The translations under genes and the position numbers were made by a program. Positions 11,901 through 23,002 of a stretch of DNA of 64,000 nucleotides are shown piece by piece. This DNA comes from Pilatotrama ljubarskyi. Taxonomy: Eukaryota; Basidiomycota; Agaricomycetes; Polyporales; Polyporaceae. Location: the NCBI GenBank assembly GCA_022385805.1, contig MU277679.1:124001-188000 (forward strand), read 5' to 3'. The notes under the pieces are model-generated. The model was not told where the DNA came from. It did not search any database and saw only the letters and a list, made by a program, of their open reading frames with translations. Position 1 is the first letter of the stretch. Every line of letters begins with the position of its first letter.

Positions 11901-13544
11901 TCGCTTCCGTCACTCCGTGTCGCGGACTTTCCCCTCTCCTCCGGCGTTCTCGGAGACTCGGCACCCCCTATATGCGCTGAAGGGACCCGTGGGCTGGAAA
12001 GCGCAGCCGACAGCCCACCCGACAGGCCTACGCTCGCTGAAGAGGGTCCGCTTGGCAGAGATGCGTGCCCGAAGTCTGTGCCTATGCCAAAGTCTGCGTT
12101 GGACACGACTGCGAGCTCGCACTCGTAACCCGGACGCCAGAGGACTCTGCGGACCGGGAAGGAGGTGTGTAGAGTATAGGTCGGTTGGTGCGTGGTGCGG
12201 GAGCGCGATGCTGGGGTCGTGAGGTCCCAAACCTACCATGAAGACGTCAGCCACTGCTTGTTGACGATGACGATCCCATGATGACCTTGACGCAGCGATC
12301 CATACCGCCGCTTATAATCCACCCTGGACCGGTCGTATCGCCGTCGTTTGCTGAGGTACCGCTTGCTAGAGGTGCGGAAGGGAGGATCTCCTCAATGGCG
12401 CCTCCGTACCACGTGCTGGAGCCTGTTTGACGCGTGGAAGGCAGCATTGAAGGAGACGTCGAGGAGGGTGCAATCCAGTCAAGGGACAGCACTGGCCCTG
12501 AATGGGCGACTGGAATCCGGTCTAGCTGCCCTCTCTGGCCCATGTTCAGGTCCCATCGGTATATGCTACCGTTGTCAAGCGCGGCAACAACGTGGCGGGA
12601 CTGCGAGGATACTGGCGAGAACGCCACTGCTCTCACCGCGGCAGGGTGATGTATGCGCATAATTGACTTCGTGAGGTCTCGGATATCCTATATGTATAGT
12701 TAGCATAAAGAGCAAGCGAGAGGCAGCGTTTTCGCTCACCCATATTCGAAGATCGCCATCAGCGGATCCGGTCATGCAATAACTCTGCAGAATGGGAGAG
12801 TACTGCAGCACGTGAATGGAACGAGCATGATCTCGTGTTCGACGTTCTGGACGAAAGTGAACTCAGGACTTCTGCACAGATGCGGGACACGGCAAATGAG
12901 GTTTTACCGTACTTCGAGGGGCCGGCCTTATGGAGATCCCATAATATCAGCTCTCCGTTTCTCGCACTCGTCAGGATCTTGGAGTTGAACGCTTTGCATA
13001 CTCATTAAGATGATACTTGAGAGAAAGAGGAACAACGGTGCAACATACTGCCGTGGCACCAAGCAACATCAGTGCTGGAGCTATCCACCTTGAGGCCGCT
13101 ACCATCCCAATAGTTCCGGGAAGCCTCGATGCGGTGTCCACCACGTCCGGTGACAGTCTTGTGCTCGGTAGGGGTCGACGTTCCGGACCCTGATGCCTCT
13201 GACATTCGGAGAATGCGGAGCGCTGCATATAGGTTCAATGGCCCCATAGGTGGCATGCGTTCACACTGTGGATACGTACATTCTCTGCCTGCGACGACAC
13301 ACCTGGTGCCATCCTCGCTCTTGGCTATAGATCCGCCTCCGTGAGACGTAGCCCGAGGAAGGCGTACATGGCGTGTGGGTCCACGGTAACCGTGCTCGCG
13401 AGAATCGGAGAACACCTCCGGGAGGGTGAGATTCAACAAGGGAGGGCCATTGTTGCTGAGAGACAACCGCCGAGTAGAGCTGGTGTTCGAGAGGAGCATT
13501 GAGGTATGTCGGCCCCTGGAATCGGCGAGCCAGAGACTTTTCAA
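8946..13544 (-). CDS. WDR24/Rtc1-like SEACAT (GATOR2) subunit
   Basis: WD40 protein of the SEA/GATOR2 complex on the vacuole membrane, which activates TORC1 in response to amino acids. The N-terminal part is a beta-propeller: GELIMWDLHKAG, GSADGDLRIW, AVRAVAFSP...GSIYRWDL, and ISGGMDRCVKV can be read in order. The middle (KRLICAHNAEV...AAQTWQLLESLL) is the region that follows the propeller in WDR24/Rtc1. A long low-complexity Ser/Pro/Arg insertion follows (about 470 codons, reverse of 9880-11285). The C-terminus is a RING/zinc-ribbon: YAYCTSCQANVTKCSIW, MFQCPVCSHGGHQECYRAYY, and CAAGCGHYCW before the stop at 8946. The CSHGGH and GCGHYCW blocks separate this family from ordinary WD proteins. 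WDR59/Mtc5 has a related ending, but the propeller-linker order favours WDR24. ATG at 13544 or at 13499 (MLLSNTSS) are both possible. Confidence 0.85.
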
Positions 13545-14263
13545 TGGACAGGATTCGCAAGATTCTAAGGATAACCAGCAGTCCTGGGACCAAACTGAGG
13601 AGTCTTAGAACCTTTGAGGGCGTCGGTGAGTATCCTACGACGCCGGACGCGTACCTACAGATCCCGACGGAATACGGCTTTCACCGCAATGCAAGTCACC
13701 AGCCCTAGCCAAGCTGCTCCAGTCTGGCGCAAAGTAATCGTTCACCAAGGAGAGTGTCAGCCGCGGATATGCAGGCACTCGAGTTTGCTCCACCGGAAGG
13801 AAGGAGGACGAGACGCATTCCGCGGCTCGCGGGGACGAGCGCACGACCGAATGAGGCGCCCAGGGGGACACCCTTACCGGCCCGCTCATCCGGTGAGTAG
13901 GTAAGGGGTCCCATTCGGCCGCGGGCGTGGATGAGCAGCATGGTCACTTGAAGCCCGATAATTGCGGCTTTGATCTATCTCTGCCGGCGCAGGCTTAAGT
14001 TGGGGTCAAAGCTTGCAAACCAGCCGTCGGGTTAAATATGGCTGCAGACACTCAATAGTAGTAGTATGTCGACCTGCGCTGCGGTCCTTCTATGTATGTA
14101 CTACAGTACAGTACTCGCCTACGGCCCGAGACAAGTCGAGCCCGACATCGAAGAGAAGTCCTATATTGAGAGATCGGATTAAGTCTTCTCAGCCGGAGAT
14201 TGAAGTACAAGATGACAGCAGAGATACTGGGAGAAGTAAACAGGGTCCGGGCCTGAGGGAGGC
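13545..14263. other. Intergenic, no gene seen
   Basis: Between the 3' end of the Zn2Cys6 gene and the 5' end of WDR24. Short frames only. Confidence 0.4.
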
Positions 14264-17200
14264 CTAGTTCCCTGGGCGTTGAGACCCGTTGACGGTATTG
14301 AAGTAAGCTTCCCAGTCTTGCCATCTGCAGGACGTTACAAACATGTCAGCTTAGCCTTGATGCAGTACGTCACCTAGAGACGACGTACCCAAACGATGCA
14401 GGGGCATGTGACCACATGGTCATGGTGTCGTCGACGAACGCGCAGTCTAGCAATCCGTCCCCTCCGCCATTCGAAGGCCCTGCAAGGAACGACATGTCCA
14501 TCGGAAATGCTGCATTGTCTTGCAGTGTGGCTTCTCCAGAGAGGGTTACGCCACTACTGCTACTCTGAGGGTGAGAAGCACCGAAACCAGGGCCGAAGCT
14601 AGGCATCGCGGGCTCGTCGACTGCGACGGAGGCCGTAGGTCCGGCATTGAGCAGAGGATAATAGAAGTCGAATGTACTTTGCGGCGGCGGCGGCAACTCT
14701 ACGTTCTGGGTCTGCTGCCAGTTCATGGGCTGCGCGGCTGCGAGCGGATCGGCGATGGGCGCGTAGCTTGAGCCCTGGACATGTGATGGACCGGCAACAG
14801 GACCGCCGGGCACACAGCACTGGTGTTGACTTCCTGCGTAGCTCTCTTGAGGAGATGAAGAAGATGATGGCGCATACAATGATTGCGAGCTAGTTTGAGA
14901 GGCTTCTGAGGGCGTGCCTGCGGATGAGGATGATGGCGCTGCCGAGAGCTGCCCGGCATTTCCGTCCCTGCGCTTGCGAGCGTCCAACGGTGCGGAGTCA
15001 GGCATCAGAGCTCCTCCAAGCCCAGATCCGGACCGGGGAGCTATTTGAGGAGGTTGTGCGTGTGAGCGGAGCGAGTAGGCATCTAATGACAAGAAGCTCT
15101 GGAGCATGTCTCTGGAAGACCCCCGTCAGACTAATGCCACGATTGAATGGAAACACGCTGACCTAAGGCGTTCAGCGACGTTGTTCCTACAACAGACAGT
15201 GATGAGCTAGCGTACTTGTACGTTGCGGAGACACGTACTGGCGTTGGACGGAGTGAAGCATGTCTATGCACTTCTCGATGTATTCTCGGTCTCTGTTCGC
15301 ACCGAGATGCCGTCCGGATCGTCTCTGCCCCCACATGCTGATGAGGAGAACCAGCCCAGCCATGAAGAGCACACCCTGACGGCCCATCATATTCACTCAT
15401 CCAGCGCAAGCTGAAGCACAGGTACAACTCACTGTGTGTCGATAGAGAAGCGTGGGTAGGCGTGGTCTGAGCTGCTCGAGGATTTGTATACACGTTCGGG
15501 CAGCGTTGGTGCAGATTATGAGCGAAGCTAGGGCTTTCGGCGACCCACGCTTCCAGGTGATGAACGGCCGGTGCACCATGACCTGCACCTGGTAATAGAA
15601 GACGTAAAGTGCCGCGGATTGCCCAAGAAACAGGTCATCCTCGCAGGCGGGATTCCACCTCACTGCCATCGGGTGAGTATACCGCTTGCACCGAGCTTGC
15701 GCACTAGACAATGCACTAACGATGATCGGGGACGGTGTCAATCCACCTATTGAGCTCCGAATCGAGTTCTGCCACGATGCGCTCTTCCCATTGTTCATGG
15801 TCATTGCCGAGCATCGTTCTAGATTTTCGGAGGGAGTACTGGACAATACAGAAAAATTCAGCGACTACTGTAGGGATCGCGACCTAGAACTCACAAGCGT
15901 TCTCAGCACATATCCTACGATCTTCGAGAGCCGGACATAGGATGTCCAGAAAGTAATCTTCGAGGGCTTCCCGGGTGGTTGTTTGAATGCCTTCTCAGGA
16001 TCCTCGCTCACCCAGTACTCGTCGTCGCACTCTATCGGAAGAGCGACGTCAAATCTGTAGCAACGCGTCATCAACGATACTCATATAGCAATAGTGGGGC
16101 GGGCTTACTCCTCGTCATGCAGGCACGGAGGGCGACCAAGGCCATAGCTGTTTGTCCACTCGTACGTAAGGAGTATCCTGACGATTGTGTGAGTGTAAGG
16201 ACAGCATTCGAGGGTTAGCGATTACCAGAATGCGCGGCGCCATAGCTCGTCCTCCACTGTCGGTTTGGGGCCATACATGGACTTCCTATGTGCGCCGATG
16301 TCCAGAGCCTTCCGCATGCCCAGGCCGGTCATTAACCAGCTAGTGTGCGGCAACGTCGTCGTTTGCATGTACGTGATCCACAGCTGTTTCATGCTTCGAT
16401 AGGAGTTCGGGTACCGGGACCAAGAAGGAGGGACCTACCGCCGCGATCTGCAGGTCGTACACATGAACAGGTGCCAAGAGGGTCTTGTGCATGTCGTCAA
16501 CCGTCTGAAACCACTTCCAACCAGCTGACTGCCAGGTGTCGGTTCCTTCCAGGAGTACACGAGGATCGTCGCTGAACCGCGCTCCGGTGGCGCATACGAG
16601 TAGGACGGTCGCTCCGAAGCCGCCTTGGCGAAAATGTAGACCGTCCCGAATATTCTGCCGGAAAGTGGGCTCATGAAGCAGTGGCGCGTAGTCATTGATG
16701 TGTCGGAAGTAGTGGCAGACGAGCTCTTCTAGCAAGTCGTCGGGTGGAAAGACATCAGGATCAAAACTTGGTGTAGTGAACGGGCGCTCTAGCCACTAAG
16801 CTTCCTGTCAGAGGGGCGGGTCAGGTTATCTGATTAAATGCATACGCACCGGTTGCGGCTTGTACTTGTATGCGCCTCGGCCGATGTTGAAGGGCGGCAG
16901 CATACCGCTCTCCAGCTGAGGAGCAGTATCCCGGACGTAGTCCTGTCCGAGCCCTGCAATGCACTGTATGAAGACCCAACCACTGGATTTGCCGTGGTAG
17001 CGCAGGTTGGTGGGCTGTAGACTGAGTCTCGAAAAACCTGCGGCCAGTTCTTTCCGCATCACTTCGTCATGGTCGCTGAGATCGTCATCATCATCGTCGC
17101 CAGCGGTCGCATCATCAGGACTCGACGTCGGGATGGGGAGCTGAGGCATCCTAAGTGACGCTATGGCTGATGCCGGGGAAGGCGCATTTTCAGATCCGGG

Positions 17201-17806
17201 TCTTGACGATGAGCTATGCCCGGCCTCTTCGAGCACCTTCGCTACATCAGGGAAGTCGCTGAGCTACGCACGGGTCAATATCATTCTCGATATGGTTGCA
17301 CAGACATGTAATACCTTGTTCAAGAGGCCCTCCGCCTTCTGTAGGCGTTTCTCTAAATCTTCTACATAGCTGTGCAATGCGAGTGAGCGGGTTGAGGACC
17401 AAAGACAGGGGGACGTCTCACCTGTCTGCATAGCGGGGTTTCTACACCGTGCGAGTTAGCAGAGCTGATGTGGGCACGAAGTTTGTATTCACGTTGAAGG
17501 GCTCAACATAGGTGCATTCGGCACGACGTTTGATGCACTTTGTACATCGCTTGTTCGGCATTTGCGGTCCATCGCCTAGTGAATCACACGTCAACATGAT
17601 CAGTGGACGATACAAGTGCCCTGAGCTCTGGACGCCCACATTTGACTATGTACAAAGCACGTGAGTCATTCGGTTACGGAGGACAGGAATCGTTTATACG
17701 TACTCTTCTTGCGTCGGCAATAGTCGCATGCGCGTTCCAGTACCTTGCGCCTCTTTGACGGCCCGGCAGTGGCACGCTCAAAGCCCTCCTCGTCGTGCGA
17801 GGACAT
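14264..17806 (-). CDS. Zn2Cys6 fungal-specific transcription factor
   Basis: Nuclear DNA-binding activator. The zinc cluster has spacing C-X2-C-X6-C-X9-C-X2-C-X6-C (RACDYCRRKKIKCDGPQ, then NKRCTKCIKRRAECTYVE). It is assembled from three exons, the middle one being only 6 nt (17640-17645). A linker and coiled coil follow (YVEDLEKRLQKAEGLLNK). The fungal_trans middle homology region follows: LLEELVCHYFRHINDYAPLL, PTFRQNIRDGLHF, GCWSIIGAGIRLAQDVGAHR and VEDELWRRAFW. Further on are ALPIECDDEYW and LYVFYYQVQVMVHRPFI. The C-terminus is Ser/Gln/Pro-rich with an acidic patch (DCAFVDDTMTMWSHAP), and the last exon reads WQDWEAYFNTVNG...GN-stop. The start at 17806 (MSSHDEEGFERA) is the Met closest to the zinc cluster. 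The target pathway cannot be read from sequence. A relic of a second copy lies at 7229-7443. Confidence 0.88.
17640..17645 (-). other. 6-nt microexon inside the zinc cluster
   Basis: The preceding exon ends AAGAAGA at 17704 before donor GTACGT. The intron 17646-17703 ends in ATAG. Six coding bases (TCAAAT) follow, then donor GTGGGC at 17639. The intron 17576-17639 ends in CTAG. The join gives AAG-AAG-ATC-AAA-TGC-GAT, i.e. KKIKCD, which supplies the third zinc-binding Cys. No other join of these exons restores both frame and Cys. Confidence 0.75.
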
Positions 17807-18847
17807 GATGTCGTGGTTGTCCCGGGAATCCAAGGAGAGACTAGCGCTATGCTGCGTCAATTGTGTGCGCCTCACACGGGAGCCCTCTGTGCCTTTAAGC
17901 ACGACACGTGCGAAGATGCATCGGCGTTCAACTCACCGAGTCCATTCAAGGTTGTCACGGATGGCAAAGCGGATCGTCTGTGGCTGTGGGCCTGCGGCTC
18001 CCTTTCGGGCGCTTATACGCTCGGGCCGAACTTTGTGGCGATGTCATGTCAGGCAGTTCACTGCGGACGCAGCTGGATGCAGTACAGTTACTCCCCAGCA
18101 TCCAGTACTGAAGTTCCTCGGCCGCGATATGTTTCATCGTATAGCCTTCACATTCCTCTACTATTCTCCAGAGCTATTTCCACGCCAGTGGGCTGTGGGA
18201 GCACCCGCAATCTCATCTTTGCGGGCTAAGCGATGAACCTGTCTAGTACATCGTCCCGACTCCCCATGGACTTGGCCCTTCATAAGCATTCTCTACGCAA
18301 TGGTTTCCTAGGTTCATAATGCATGCAGTGTGAGTGCATGTACTTGACGGCGACCAGCAGTTCAAGGTGCGGTTGAGCTGAGCATTTCCGTTGAACCGAA
18401 GGGACTCACTGGGTACGTAGCAGTTTTAATCAGCAACCTGGCATGAAGGTCTTCTACTCGCGTTTTATCTCCCATGATGAAGTGTTCTCACAAAGACGTC
18501 GAAAACGTTGATATCTCGCGATATCTTCGTCAATGGGGGAGGGGGCGGTTCGTTAACGACAGTGCGGGACCGCTCTATTTGAAGTGGTTGCGGCGACTTG
18601 CATAAGTTCTTCGTGTCGAAGCAGTGGTGTCCACACCGCCCGTCTTTCTACGTGGCGCGTAACATCGCGGCCATGATGTGGAAATACAGAGACCTGCTTC
18701 TATACTCATCAGCTCAACGGAAGCGGCTGCGAAGGCACCGTAGCTGCAAAGCTGGAACAACAAACGCGCGGTGAGAGCCCGGAGCAAGCGGCGGGGGCGG
18801 GGGCCCACGTAATGGGGTATGAATGTATAGGTTAGCCCCTATGTTAA
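17807..18847. other. Intergenic, no gene seen
   Basis: Promoter side of the Zn2Cys6 gene. The plus-strand open frame at 17745-18236 overlaps the zinc-finger exon antisense and has no family features. Confidence 0.4.
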
Positions 18848-18927
18848 GGCCCAATGGTCTAGTAGTATGATTCGCGCTTCGGGTCAGCGTTTGCGCGAGG
18901 TCCCGGGTTCAATTCCCGGTTGGGCCC
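18848..18927 (+). tRNA. tRNA-Pro(CGG) with 8-nt intron
   Basis: Acceptor GGCCCAA pairs with TTGGGCC at 18920-18926. The D arm is TGGTCTAGTAGTATGA. The anticodon stem CGCGC/GCGCG encloses loop TTCGGG-intron-T with anticodon CGG at 34-36. An insert of about 8 nt (TCAGCGTT) sits after position 37, the canonical nuclear intron site. The T arm CCGGGTTCAATTCCCGG is intact and ends with C. A run of Ts follows directly, serving as Pol III terminator. Confidence 0.9.
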
Positions 18928-19274
18928 TTTTTGCGGCCCACTCGCACGCTCACCCGATGACGTTTGCGACGCTAGTCATCAAGATTGTACATGCACGATC
19001 ATTGCGACTCGCAAGATGATGCCAGTGGCAAGTCGACGTGTGGTGCATGTGTGCGACAGTACGACCAGGAAGCGGTCGTGGTATGGTGCGTAAGTACTGT
19101 CCTGAACATCGTGCTCGTCGACCAGCTCGACGCCCATAAATTGGCCCTGGCTCACACAGCTCTGTTCCAGAAACTGCGACCTCGTTGGTCCCTCGTGGAG
19201 CGGGGCTATTCCGAGCCAGACGAGCATAAGCGTCCTTCCAGGCAGTCGCCCCGAGCGATTTCCTTCTCTCCACC
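18928..19274. other. Intergenic upstream of the disordered protein
   Basis: Begins with the T-run terminator of tRNA-Pro. Otherwise it should be the promoter and leader of the gene at 19275. No TATA box is obvious. Confidence 0.4.
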
Positions 19275-20939
19275 ATGTCAGACTACAACGACTCCGGAGC
19301 GTACAAGGACACTCCACACAACAGCTTCTATCCTGATCCCTCTCAGGCTCAGGGTCGTCCCCCGAGCGGGTACCCGCCCTCCTCGGTCGGCCGGAGGGCC
19401 CCGCGCTACAGTCGCGCGACCGCCCCCAGCTGGGTCTCCAATGGTATGTTGTCGCAGCCTCCGTTCGCGGGCCCGCCATCCACAGCGGGCTCGCGACCGT
19501 TACCAGTGCCATCTCCCACCCCTTCTCGTGGCGTCTCAGACTTCCGTCCGCAATACCCGTCGCCTTCGGAAGTCGGCGAAGAGCCGCAGGCGTACAACAG
19601 GCCACAATCGTATGGTCGGCAACAGGACCCAGAAGCCGAGGATTGGGAACCCGAGACGGAGAGGATGACGATCAGCCCGAGCATCGATGAGGACTACATC
19701 TATGGGCATCACCAGCAGGCCGACCCGCGCACAGTGCCGGAGTACGAGCGGGCCCATGGGCATGAGCCTCGTCAAGACTCGTTCTACGATCCGATAGCTC
19801 CGCCGGAGCAACGAAAGCCTAAGAAGAAGAACAATTTTGTGGGTGGCTTCGTAGCCAGTCTCCGCAAGCTCCCGCAGGCAGTCGTCAGGAGTCACTTCTA
19901 CGACCGAAAGTCGACGAGGAAAGGTGCCCCAGGCACTGAGCAGCCCACAGGTCCATCACACTACCTTCCCGCGTATGACGAACCAGGAGTGACCGTGGCG
20001 GATCCTGCGAGCGTCCACTACGTCGAGGGAGTCGCGATCCCTCCAGGTCCCAGATCTCCCTCCCAGGTATCATACGCCGATCCGACTCGCCCGCCCAGCG
20101 GCACGCGCTCGCAACGATACAGCTCCCAATCCAACCCGAACTCCGCCCTGCGCGCAGGGACGCCACGCATCCGCACCACGCCCCCCGCGACCCCGGTGCT
20201 CGTCAGCCCCCACCCCGCGAGCGATTACGCCAAGATGGACTCGCCTGTGCGCTTCGCGCCGCCGGACGACTCATTCAGCGCGCACATCACGCGTGCCAAG
20301 GACTTCATACACGAGCTCAAGGCGCTCCCTTGGACCTCGTCCCGCGTGGCGCTCGACTACATCCCGACGCAGTCGAGCCGCGCGCGCATCGGAAAGGCGA
20401 AGCAGGCCGGGTCATGGTATACAGGCGTCGGGCCACACCAGGATATCGACCTTCTGGGCTCTGCAAGGCCCGCCCCGCGTCGTCTGCGCAGCGAGGACGG
20501 CGGAGCGTCCATGCGTTCTGGGGCGCGTATCGCGATTGCGCACGATGGGCGGACCCCTGCCAGCTTCGTCACGTCGCCGGGGCTCATGCCCTCTCCCGGC
20601 ATCTCCTCTCACGGGCAGGGCCAGCAAGCGGTGTCGTACAGCTACTACTTCGCGCCGCCCCAGCCTTTGTACGTCTACCAATCGCCGATGACGACCCCGG
20701 CTACGAACGCTGTTATCACGGATTCCCCCCACTCGTCCTCGTCCTCCTCTCGTCAAGAAGCTGCGCAGGCCGTTCCGGTGTATATGATGGCAGGTCCTCC
20801 ACCGGGGTTGATCCCCACTCCTCCGCCCGCGGCGCATCCTCCCACCCATCATGGAACGGGGGCATCGCTTAACGCTCCCCCTCCTGGACTGCCTGTGGCG
20901 TCGATCTCCAGCCACCACTCGCACTCCGGCTCTCGTTGA
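19275..20939 (+). CDS. Disordered protein with a basic amphipathic segment
   Basis: Uninterrupted frame of 554 residues starting at an ATG in ACCATGTC context. The protein is mostly Pro, Ser, Gly, Tyr and Gln and probably unfolded. Two parts look constrained. Residues about 181-217 (KPKKKNNFVGGFVASLRKLP, then VVRSHFYDRKSTRKG) combine a basic cluster with a hydrophobic-basic helix that could touch membrane or nucleic acid. Residues about 331-380 (AHITRAKDFIHELKALPW, then VALDYIPTQSSRARIGKA) read like a short folded module. The C-terminal 150 residues are Pro/Ser/His-rich. I do not recognise a named family; proteins of this composition are common in Agaricomycetes. Codon use is strongly GC3-biased and even, which supports a real gene. 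Confidence 0.7.
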   Translation: MSDYNDSGAYKDTPHNSFYPDPSQAQGRPPSGYPPSSVGRRAPRYSRATAPSWVSNGMLSQPPFAGPPSTAGSRPLPVPSPTPSRGVSDFRPQYPSPSEVGEEPQAYNRPQSYGRQQDPEAEDWEPETERMTISPSIDEDYIYGHHQQADPRTVPEYERAHGHEPRQDSFYDPIAPPEQRKPKKKNNFVGGFVASLRKLPQAVVRSHFYDRKSTRKGAPGTEQPTGPSHYLPAYDEPGVTVADPASVHYVEGVAIPPGPRSPSQVSYADPTRPPSGTRSQRYSSQSNPNSALRAGTPRIRTTPPATPVLVSPHPASDYAKMDSPVRFAPPDDSFSAHITRAKDFIHELKALPWTSSRVALDYIPTQSSRARIGKAKQAGSWYTGVGPHQDIDLLGSARPAPRRLRSEDGGASMRSGARIAIAHDGRTPASFVTSPGLMPSPGISSHGQGQQAVSYSYYFAPPQPLYVYQSPMTTPATNAVITDSPHSSSSSSRQEAAQAVPVYMMAGPPPGLIPTPPPAAHPPTHHGTGASLNAPPPGLPVASISSHHSHSGSR

Positions 20940-21283
20940 TCCCGAACCATTGCCCCTCACATGTCTCCTGCTTAGTCGCGCAATGTGTTATGTGCCGTTG
21001 CTCATCTCGATACCTCGGGACAGGTGTATTATATGCTATGACCTGGATGACATAACGACGCGACTTGCTTCTGGCCCGAAACGCAACACTGGCATCATTA
21101 TGCCGGTGTCTGCCACTACGACTAGGGATCGGTCGCTAGCTGCTCACGATCAGAGGCGGACAGTAGTCCGTATACCAATCCATGCTTATAAGACCTCCAC
21201 ATACGCTTCTACCTCGCCTTGACGCAACTATCTCTCTGCTTTGATATCTGCTTTCGTTCGACGCGCGCCAAGCTCTACTCAAG
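20940..21283. other. Intergenic between 19275 gene and BTB gene
   Basis: 3' UTR then promoter; no gene seen. Confidence 0.4.
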
Positions 21284-22473
21284 ATGCTCTCCTCGACCTC
21301 TCTCGCTGTCCCTGCAACGCCGAAGCTGCACAACTACACCACAACGGACTTCTGGTTCGCGGACGGAAACATTGTCCTCCTCGCCGGGGACGTCGCCTTC
21401 AAGGTCCACCGTGGGCAGCTAATCCGCCACTCGGACGTCTTCAACGACATGTTCTCGATCCCTCAACCAGTGTCCGGGGAGGGGCAGGGATTGGTCGACG
21501 GCTGCCCGTGGGTCGAGCTTTATGACGACCCATCGGACGTCTTGCACCTCTTGCGGGCATTGTATGACGGGCTGTGAGTCTCATATACCTACGCGTAGCA
21601 CCACATACCTCATGTTGATACGCAATTAGGTACTTCAACAAGCCCTCGGCGGGTGACTTCTGCGCTGTCTCCGCGGTGCTGAGGTTGTCGAACAAGTACC
21701 TCATCGAGCACCTCCGCCAGCGCTGCATCGATCGTCTCAAGGCGGACTGGCCGACGACCGTTGCAGGCTGGGACAGGCGCGAACAGCAAGCGACGGTGGA
21801 TGGGCGGTACAACCCGCGCGAGTACTACGCGCACCCCGTGCTCGTCATCCAACTCGCGACGGAGCTCGGTCTGGACGATGTCCTTGCGTCTGCATTCTAT
21901 GACCTCTCGCGCTACGGCCCTCGCAAGATCGCAGCTGGCGCATCCGCGATGCCACATCTGCTCCCCTCCACCCTCGCCCGATTCAAGGCGCGTGTCGGCG
22001 ACAAGAGCGGGCCCAAGGAGCCACTGCAGCTCTCCCTGGACGACCTGCGCGCGACATTCCGCGGGCGCGAGGCCAGCCAGCGCTTCCTGGCGACGTTCAT
22101 CGAGAAGGAGCTCGAGGGGCGGGCGATCTCCGCGAACTGCGGAAACCGGCACGTCGCGAACGGGCACCACTGCCGGGAGTCGTACTACTTCATCATGCTG
22201 AACCTCTTGCGGAGCGTGAGCGGGATCGCGTCCGGGCGCGACGCGGACCCGCTTTTCTCGCTGTCGCAGGCGGTGGACATGCTGTCGCGGACGGACTTTT
22301 CGGACGGGACGAAGCAGTGCGGGTTGAGGATTTGCGCGTCGTGCAAGGAGGACTTTGCGCTCAGCGTGGCGAAGTCAAGGAAGCAGGTGTGGGAGCTGAT
22401 CCCGTCGTGGTTCGGGCTGAAGCGCGACAGCGGCTCGGAGGGCGAGGAGCTGGTCAAGGCGAAGGAGGCTTGA
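21284..22473 (+). CDS. BTB/POZ-domain protein
   Basis: Two exons (21284-21573 and 21630-22473) joined across a 56-nt GTGAGT...TTAG intron give 377 residues with matching phase (GACGGGCT/GTACTTC, reading DGLYF). The BTB fold spans about residues 20-130: FWFADGNIVLLAGDVAFKVH, RGQLIRHSDVFNDMF, and then LHLLRALYDGLYF across the splice site. The C-terminal half (LSNKYLIEHLRQRCIDRLKA, AHPVLVIQLATELGLDDVL) is a helical BACK-like part, followed by a Cys-containing segment (CKEDFALSVAKSRKQVWEL). Agaricomycetes carry large expanded sets of such BTB proteins with no assigned role. They may be adaptors for cullin-3 ligases, but no adaptor-specific motif can be seen here. Confidence 0.85.
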
Positions 22474-23002
22474 GGTTATGGTGCCTTGTCATCTTTGAAT
22501 ATTTCGCTGTTCTGTTTGTTTGATATGCGCTCTGGCAATCTTTTTCTTGTCTCGGGATACCTGCTTGTTGTATTGCTATCGTAGAATCACTCGTGGACAT
22601 ACCCAAACATGCTCCCCTTCCCCCACATGTCAGATGTTTCACAACTGTACCCCGCGACGTTAGGTCGCTTATTCATGCTCATCGTGACCGAGCCCTGTGC
22701 TTTCGTCCCCGCTCGGTTGATTCCTTGCGTTACTGGACCGAATGCGTGATTCTGCGCCCGAAGTAACCGGGCGAGTGAGGGGACAATTCAAAGCACGCGC
22801 GTACGGCAGTAAGGGAGAGTGCGGGGGAACCCTAACCCAAGAAGGCGGGAGTGCGGGGTAGAAATCACATGGGAGTGACCGGGTGCTCGGGTGATCGCCG
22901 AGTCTGGTGATCATGACGCCTCGGTCGACGACCTTAAATGCAGCTCTCCTCCTTCACTCGGCAGTCACTCTCCCCTCCTTCCTTTTGACCACTACGACCA
23001 CC
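22474..23002. other. Intergenic between BTB and thiolase genes
   Basis: 3' UTR of the BTB gene then thiolase promoter; no gene seen. Confidence 0.4.

Noticed and set aside
18985..19668. 227-codon plus frame upstream of and overlapping the 19275 gene
   Set aside because: Overlaps the real gene in another frame; 5' part has no features and begins next to tRNA-Pro.
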